Shown here: positions 6,472-9,670 of the stretch, one piece after another
Numbering within the stretch: the stretch's first letter is position 1
Layout of the letters: the number at the start of each line of letters is the position of its first letter
Origin: Bacteroidales bacterium UBA3389
GTDB taxonomy: Bacteria; Bacteroidota; Bacteroidia; Bacteroidales; P3
Direction: 5' to 3'
Length of the DNA: 9,670 bases
NCBI GenBank assembly: GCA_002358835.1
Contig: DEPP01000019.1
Span: forward strand, 1-9,670
Notes under the pieces: generated by a model
Database searches by the model: none
What the model was told of the DNA's origin: nothing
What the model saw: only the letters and a program-made list of their open reading frames with translations
Position numbers and translations under genes: made by a program

Positions 6472-7494
6472 ATGGCAAAGGAACAAGATTTAGCAGCAGA
6501 GAAATTGGAAAAATTAAAGGTTTTGCAAGCTGCTATTTCCAAGATAGAAAAGAACTATGGCAAAGGTTCGATAATGAAATTGGGAGATAGAGCAGTTGAA
6601 CAAGTTGATACGATTTCCACAGGTTCGATTGCACTTGATTCCGCTTTGGGAGTAGGAGGTTTTCCTAAGGGAAGAATAATTGAAATCTATGGACCGGAGT
6701 CCTCAGGTAAAACAACCTTAGCTATACATGCGATAGCAGAAAGTCAAAAGAATGGAGGATTGGCAGCATTTATCGATGCAGAACATGCTTTTGATAGCAA
6801 TTATGCAAAGAAATTGGGCGTTGATGTTGATAATCTTTATATTTCTCAACCAGATAACGGAGAACAAGCTCTTGAAATAGCGGATAATCTTATCAGTTCC
6901 GGTGCAGTAGATATTATAGTCATTGACTCTGTTGCCGCACTTACTCCGAAGAGTGAAATCGATGGAGAGATGGGTGATAGCAAGATGGGACTTCATGCTC
7001 GTTTGATGAGTCAGGCATTGCGTAAGATGACGGCAACGATAAGCAAAACCAAATGTTGTTGTATTTTTATCAATCAGTTGAGAGACAAAATAGGGGTTAT
7101 GTTCGGTTCTCCTGAGACTACAACGGGAGGAAACGCCCTTAAGTTCTACTCCTCTATAAGATTGGACATAAGAAGAATTCAAGCTATAAAAGACGGAGAA
7201 AATAACATAGGAAACAGAGTAAGAGTTAAGATTGTCAAAAACAAAGTTGCACCTCCTTTCCGTCAAGTTGAGTTTGACCTTTTGTTTGGTCAAGGAATCA
7301 GTAAGATGGGAGAGATGGTTGATATAGGAGTTGATGCGGGCATATTGAAAAAGAGTGGTTCTTGGTTCAGTTATGGAGAAACCAAACTCGGTCAAGGACG
7401 CGAAGCTGTTAAGCAGTTATTGGCAGACAATCCTGAGTTGCAAGAAGAAATCACCGCTCAGATAAAAGAATATCTTACTCAAAACGAAGAATAG
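6472..7494 (+). CDS. recA: RecA recombinase
   Basis: DNA-dependent ATPase that forms filaments on single-stranded DNA, performs strand exchange and, in many bacteria, promotes LexA self-cleavage. The 340-residue length is typical. Seen: the N-terminal helix with KNYGKGSIMKLGD (27-39), Walker A GPESSGKT (74-81), the catalytic glutamate region IDAEHAFD (101-108), Walker B DIIVIDS (147-153), loop L1 around DGEMGDSKMG (164-173), and the invariant FINQLRDKIGVMFG (199-212) leading into loop L2 with GGNALKFYSS (219-228). The C-terminus is short and only mildly acidic (TQNEE), lacking the long acidic tail of E. coli RecA. An unusual run of three cysteines (195-197) precedes the FINQ strand. The ATG at 6472 fits MAKEQ-type starts. 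The gene is monocistronic by position: its own promoter is upstream and a 61-base gap follows. Confidence 0.98.
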   Translation: MAKEQDLAAEKLEKLKVLQAAISKIEKNYGKGSIMKLGDRAVEQVDTISTGSIALDSALGVGGFPKGRIIEIYGPESSGKTTLAIHAIAESQKNGGLAAFIDAEHAFDSNYAKKLGVDVDNLYISQPDNGEQALEIADNLISSGAVDIIVIDSVAALTPKSEIDGEMGDSKMGLHARLMSQALRKMTATISKTKCCCIFINQLRDKIGVMFGSPETTTGGNALKFYSSIRLDIRRIQAIKDGENNIGNRVRVKIVKNKVAPPFRQVEFDLLFGQGISKMGEMVDIGVDAGILKKSGSWFSYGETKLGQGREAVKQLLADNPELQEEITAQIKEYLTQNEE

Positions 7495-7543
7495 TTAAGA
7501 ATAGATTTTTGAAGTAAAAGACTTATTGATTTAATCATAATAA

Positions 7544-7551
7544 TAGTTTTG
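7544..7551 (+). promoter_or_regulatory. Candidate -7 element abutting the nadE start
   Basis: TAGTTTTG is a perfect TAnnTTTG and ends four bases before the nadE ATG at 7556. The nearest TTTG upstream (7508-7511) is 32 bases away, well over the 19-21 expected, so the -33 part is missing or weak. If active, transcription would begin at or next to the start codon and give a leaderless message. The frame has a stop at 7544-7546, so no earlier nadE start is possible. Confidence 0.35.
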
Positions 7552-7555
7552 CCCG

Positions 7556-9091
7556 ATGAAGATAGCATTATCACAAATCAACACCAAGATAGCTGATTTC
7601 AAAAACAATTTAAGCGTACTCAAAGAAGAATTGAGTAAAACGCAGAATGAGGTCTTGACAGTCTTTCCCGAATTATCTCTTTCAGGTTCTCCGCTTGATG
7701 ATTTGACTTTGTATGAGGATGTCTTTTCGCAAGCGATGAAGTATGCCGAAGAGTTGAGTTGCGAGAAAAAAGACTTTGTTTTCGGCTTTCCGATAAAAGA
7801 AAATTCGAAGGCGTATAATGCTCTTGCCTTTGTAAAGAATGGAGAATTGCAAGCGTTGTCCACAAAGAAGAATCTTGGTCGTTTTGATAAGGGATTTTGC
7901 AGTGGGAATGGATTTGAGCGTGTGGAATATAATCAAAATTCGATTGCGTTTGGTTTTCTTGAAGATTTGGAAGATTTTGTCAAAGGTTCACAGAAAGCGG
8001 ATTTGGTTATATGTTCTGCCAATATTGTATTTGAGTTGAACGCTCAGCAGGAGGTTATTACAAGACTTCAACCGATTGTTCGCAGACTTGGGTGTCCTTT
8101 GGTGGTTGTAAACAGATGTGGAGCAGAGGGAAGATTTGTCTTCAATGGAGGTAGTTTCGTATTGCAGGCAAATGGAAATCTTGCAGAGGAATTGCCTTTG
8201 TTTGATGCTCAAACCACGGTTGTAGAAACTCAAAAATTGAAAAACCTGCAGAAAAACCCACTTTCAAAACCTGAAAAACTATATCGTGCATCTGTTTTGG
8301 GAATCAGAGATTACTATCATAAAAACAATATAAAGAAAGCGGTAATCGGACTTTCGGGCGGTATAGACTCTGCTTTGGTTGTCGTGCTTGCAGTTGAGGC
8401 ATTGGGGAAAGAAAACGTAGTAGGAGTGCTTTTGCCGAGCGAGTATTCAACTTCGCACAGCGTAAGCGATGCTAAAGCGAGTGCAGAGAATCTTCAAATC
8501 GAACATTATACCATTCCGATAAAGGAAAGTTTTACAACGATACATTCGGCATTACAACCTGTGTTCAAGGATTTGCCTTTTGGTTTGGCAGAAGAGAACT
8601 TGCAATCGAGAATACGCCTTTCCATTATTATGGGAATAGCAAACAAGATTGGTGCTGCGATGTTGAATACAACCAATAAAAGTGAAACAGCTGTCGGATA
8701 TGGAACATTGTATGGCGATACTTCGGGCGGAATAGCTGCAATCGGAGATATGTATAAGACAGAAGTGTGGGAATTGTCGCGATGGATAAACCGAGAGAAA
8801 GAAATAATACCTGAAAACTCAATAATCAAAGCTCCTTCTGCCGAGTTGAGACCCGACCAAAAGGATAGTGATTCTTTACCTGATTATGATGTGCTTGATA
8901 GAATTTTATACCTGCATATAGAGCAAGGAAAGTGCAAAAGCGAAATCATAAGCGAGGGATTTGATGAACAAACTGTGGAAAAGATATTACGTTTGGTGAA
9001 AATAAATGAATGGAAACGACATCAAGTAGCTCCGAGTCTGAAAGTATCATCCAAGACTTTCGGAATCGACCGTATTATGCCGATTTCATAG
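7556..9091 (+). CDS. nadE: NAD+ synthetase with an N-terminal glutaminase domain that lacks its catalytic Cys
   Basis: The 511-residue protein catalyses the last step of NAD+ synthesis, ATP-dependent amidation of nicotinic acid adenine dinucleotide. The synthetase half (about 240-511) looks intact: ATP-pyrophosphatase loop SGGIDS (267-272), LNTTNKSETAVGYGTLYGD (370-388), RPDQKDSDSLPDYDVLD (432-448) and a C-terminal KVSSKTFGIDR. The first half (1-225) is a nitrilase-type glutaminase domain. It keeps E39 in FPELSLSG and a lysine at K104 in KKNLGRFDKG, in a shortened loop, but the usual CEDLW motif reads LEDLE, with L135 (codon CTT at 7958-7960) in place of the nucleophilic Cys. Glutamine hydrolysis is therefore probably lost, and ammonia or a partner amidotransferase may supply nitrogen. 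It is shorter than the roughly 540-680 residues of many two-domain forms. A class II amidotransferase gene begins 37 bases downstream. Confidence 0.92.
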   Translation: MKIALSQINTKIADFKNNLSVLKEELSKTQNEVLTVFPELSLSGSPLDDLTLYEDVFSQAMKYAEELSCEKKDFVFGFPIKENSKAYNALAFVKNGELQALSTKKNLGRFDKGFCSGNGFERVEYNQNSIAFGFLEDLEDFVKGSQKADLVICSANIVFELNAQQEVITRLQPIVRRLGCPLVVVNRCGAEGRFVFNGGSFVLQANGNLAEELPLFDAQTTVVETQKLKNLQKNPLSKPEKLYRASVLGIRDYYHKNNIKKAVIGLSGGIDSALVVVLAVEALGKENVVGVLLPSEYSTSHSVSDAKASAENLQIEHYTIPIKESFTTIHSALQPVFKDLPFGLAEENLQSRIRLSIIMGIANKIGAAMLNTTNKSETAVGYGTLYGDTSGGIAAIGDMYKTEVWELSRWINREKEIIPENSIIKAPSAELRPDQKDSDSLPDYDVLDRILYLHIEQGKCKSEIISEGFDEQTVEKILRLVKINEWKRHQVAPSLKVSSKTFGIDRIMPIS

Positions 9092-9128
9092 TAATCATAT
9101 TAAACTTGGAAAAGAACAAACAAAGAAT

Positions 9129-9670
9129 ATGAGTGAACAAATAAAACACGAATGCGGTATAGCAATGTTGCGATTGCTCAAACCGTTGGAATATTATCAA
9201 GAAAAGTACGGTAACGCTTGGGCATTGAACCGTATGTATTTGTTAATGGAGAAACAACACAACAGAGGACAAGATGGGGCAGGTCTTGCCAATATCAAGT
9301 TCGATACAAAACCCGGAGAACAATACATAAACATAACCAAAAGCAATAGTTCAAAACCTATTCAAGACATATTCAACGATGCGTTTGCCGATATGAAGCG
9401 TCTGCAAAAGGAATCACCCGACAAAATAAGTGATGTGCAGTGGTTGAAACAAAACGCAAGATTTGTCGGAGAACTTTTCTTGGGACATCTTCGTTATGGC
9501 ACTTTTGGTAAAAACGAATTAGATAATCTGCATCCTTTTTTGAGAGAAAACAATTGGAAAACTCGTAATTTGGTTTTGGCGGGCAACTTTAATCTGACCA
9601 ATATAGACGAGATGTTAGATAAGCTTATCTCTTTGGGACAACACCCTGTGAAGGTGGCGGATGCAGCCAT
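9129..9670 (+). CDS. PurF-like class II glutamine amidotransferase, N-terminal part (runs off window)
   Basis: The first 180 codons of a gene cut by the window end. It has a class II (Ntn) glutaminase domain: MSEQIKHE is a short propeptide whose removal would expose C9 of CGIAML as the N-terminal nucleophile, as in PurF. Seen: QHNRGQDGAG (43-52; PurF has QHRGQDAAG), GHLRYGTFG (119-127) with R122 in the glutamine-binding position, NLHPF (133-137) and AGNFNLTN (151-158) with N153 at the oxyanion position. It carries insertions relative to PurF (about 54-110) and resembles the PurF-like amidotransferases of Bacteroidota, often annotated as amidophosphoribosyltransferase. Whether a phosphoribosyltransferase domain follows cannot be seen, so assignment to purine synthesis is unproven. 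The start at 9129 lies 37 bases after nadE with no terminator, so co-transcription is likely. Confidence 0.85.
   Translation, partial: MSEQIKHECGIAMLRLLKPLEYYQEKYGNAWALNRMYLLMEKQHNRGQDGAGLANIKFDTKPGEQYINITKSNSSKPIQDIFNDAFADMKRLQKESPDKISDVQWLKQNARFVGELFLGHLRYGTFGKNELDNLHPFLRENNWKTRNLVLAGNFNLTNIDEMLDKLISLGQHPVKVADAA

Noticed and set aside
6396..6590. Short plus-strand frame overlapping the recA start
   Set aside because: It covers the recA promoter and runs out of frame into the recA N-terminus; its composition is explained by those elements.
9101..9108. TAAACTTG as a promoter element for the amidotransferase
   Set aside because: One mismatch to TAnnTTTG and no TTTG at the required spacing; the gene is more likely read through from nadE.

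Overview
The window looks like chromosomal core sequence from an AT-rich member of Bacteroidota, most likely Bacteroidales. The evidence is a consensus Bacteroidota promoter (TTTG-N19-TAnnTTTG) in front of recA, A-rich leaders in place of clear Shine-Dalgarno sites, a three-gene bacterial sphingolipid cluster, and a PurF-like class II amidotransferase of a kind I associate with this phylum. All supported genes are on the + strand. I see no mobile element, tRNA, rRNA or CRISPR array.

Layout. (1) 1-2097: the last codons of rpiB, then a short LutB-like LUD/ferredoxin protein, then deoC. The genes are separated by 1-3 bases and probably form one operon; the two enzymes at its ends handle pentose and deoxypentose phosphates. 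(2) 2098-2359: a gene-poor spacer with several alternative inverted repeats next to the deoC stop and a three-copy direct repeat with an exact 21-bp period. (3) 2360-5679: a serine-palmitoyltransferase-like enzyme, a GNAT-like acyltransferase and an NAD(P)-dependent epimerase/reductase. Together these fit the condense, acylate and reduce steps that build (dihydro)ceramide in bacteria. (4) 5750-6353: an exported, probably lipid-anchored thioredoxin ending in a strong hairpin terminator. (5) 6411-7494: recA behind its own promoter. (6) 7556-9670: a 511-residue NAD+ synthetase with an N-terminal glutaminase (nitrilase) domain, then the first 180 codons of the PurF-like amidotransferase, cut by the window end.

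Most notable: the glutaminase domain of the NAD synthetase keeps the expected Glu and Lys but has Leu where the catalytic Cys should be, and a separate, intact-looking glutamine amidotransferase starts 37 bases downstream. This raises the possibility that the synthetase uses free ammonia or ammonia supplied in trans. Other points of interest are the 21-bp-phased repeats upstream of the sphingolipid genes, the solitary compact LutB-like protein inside a pentose-phosphate operon, and a promoter-like element touching the nadE start codon.
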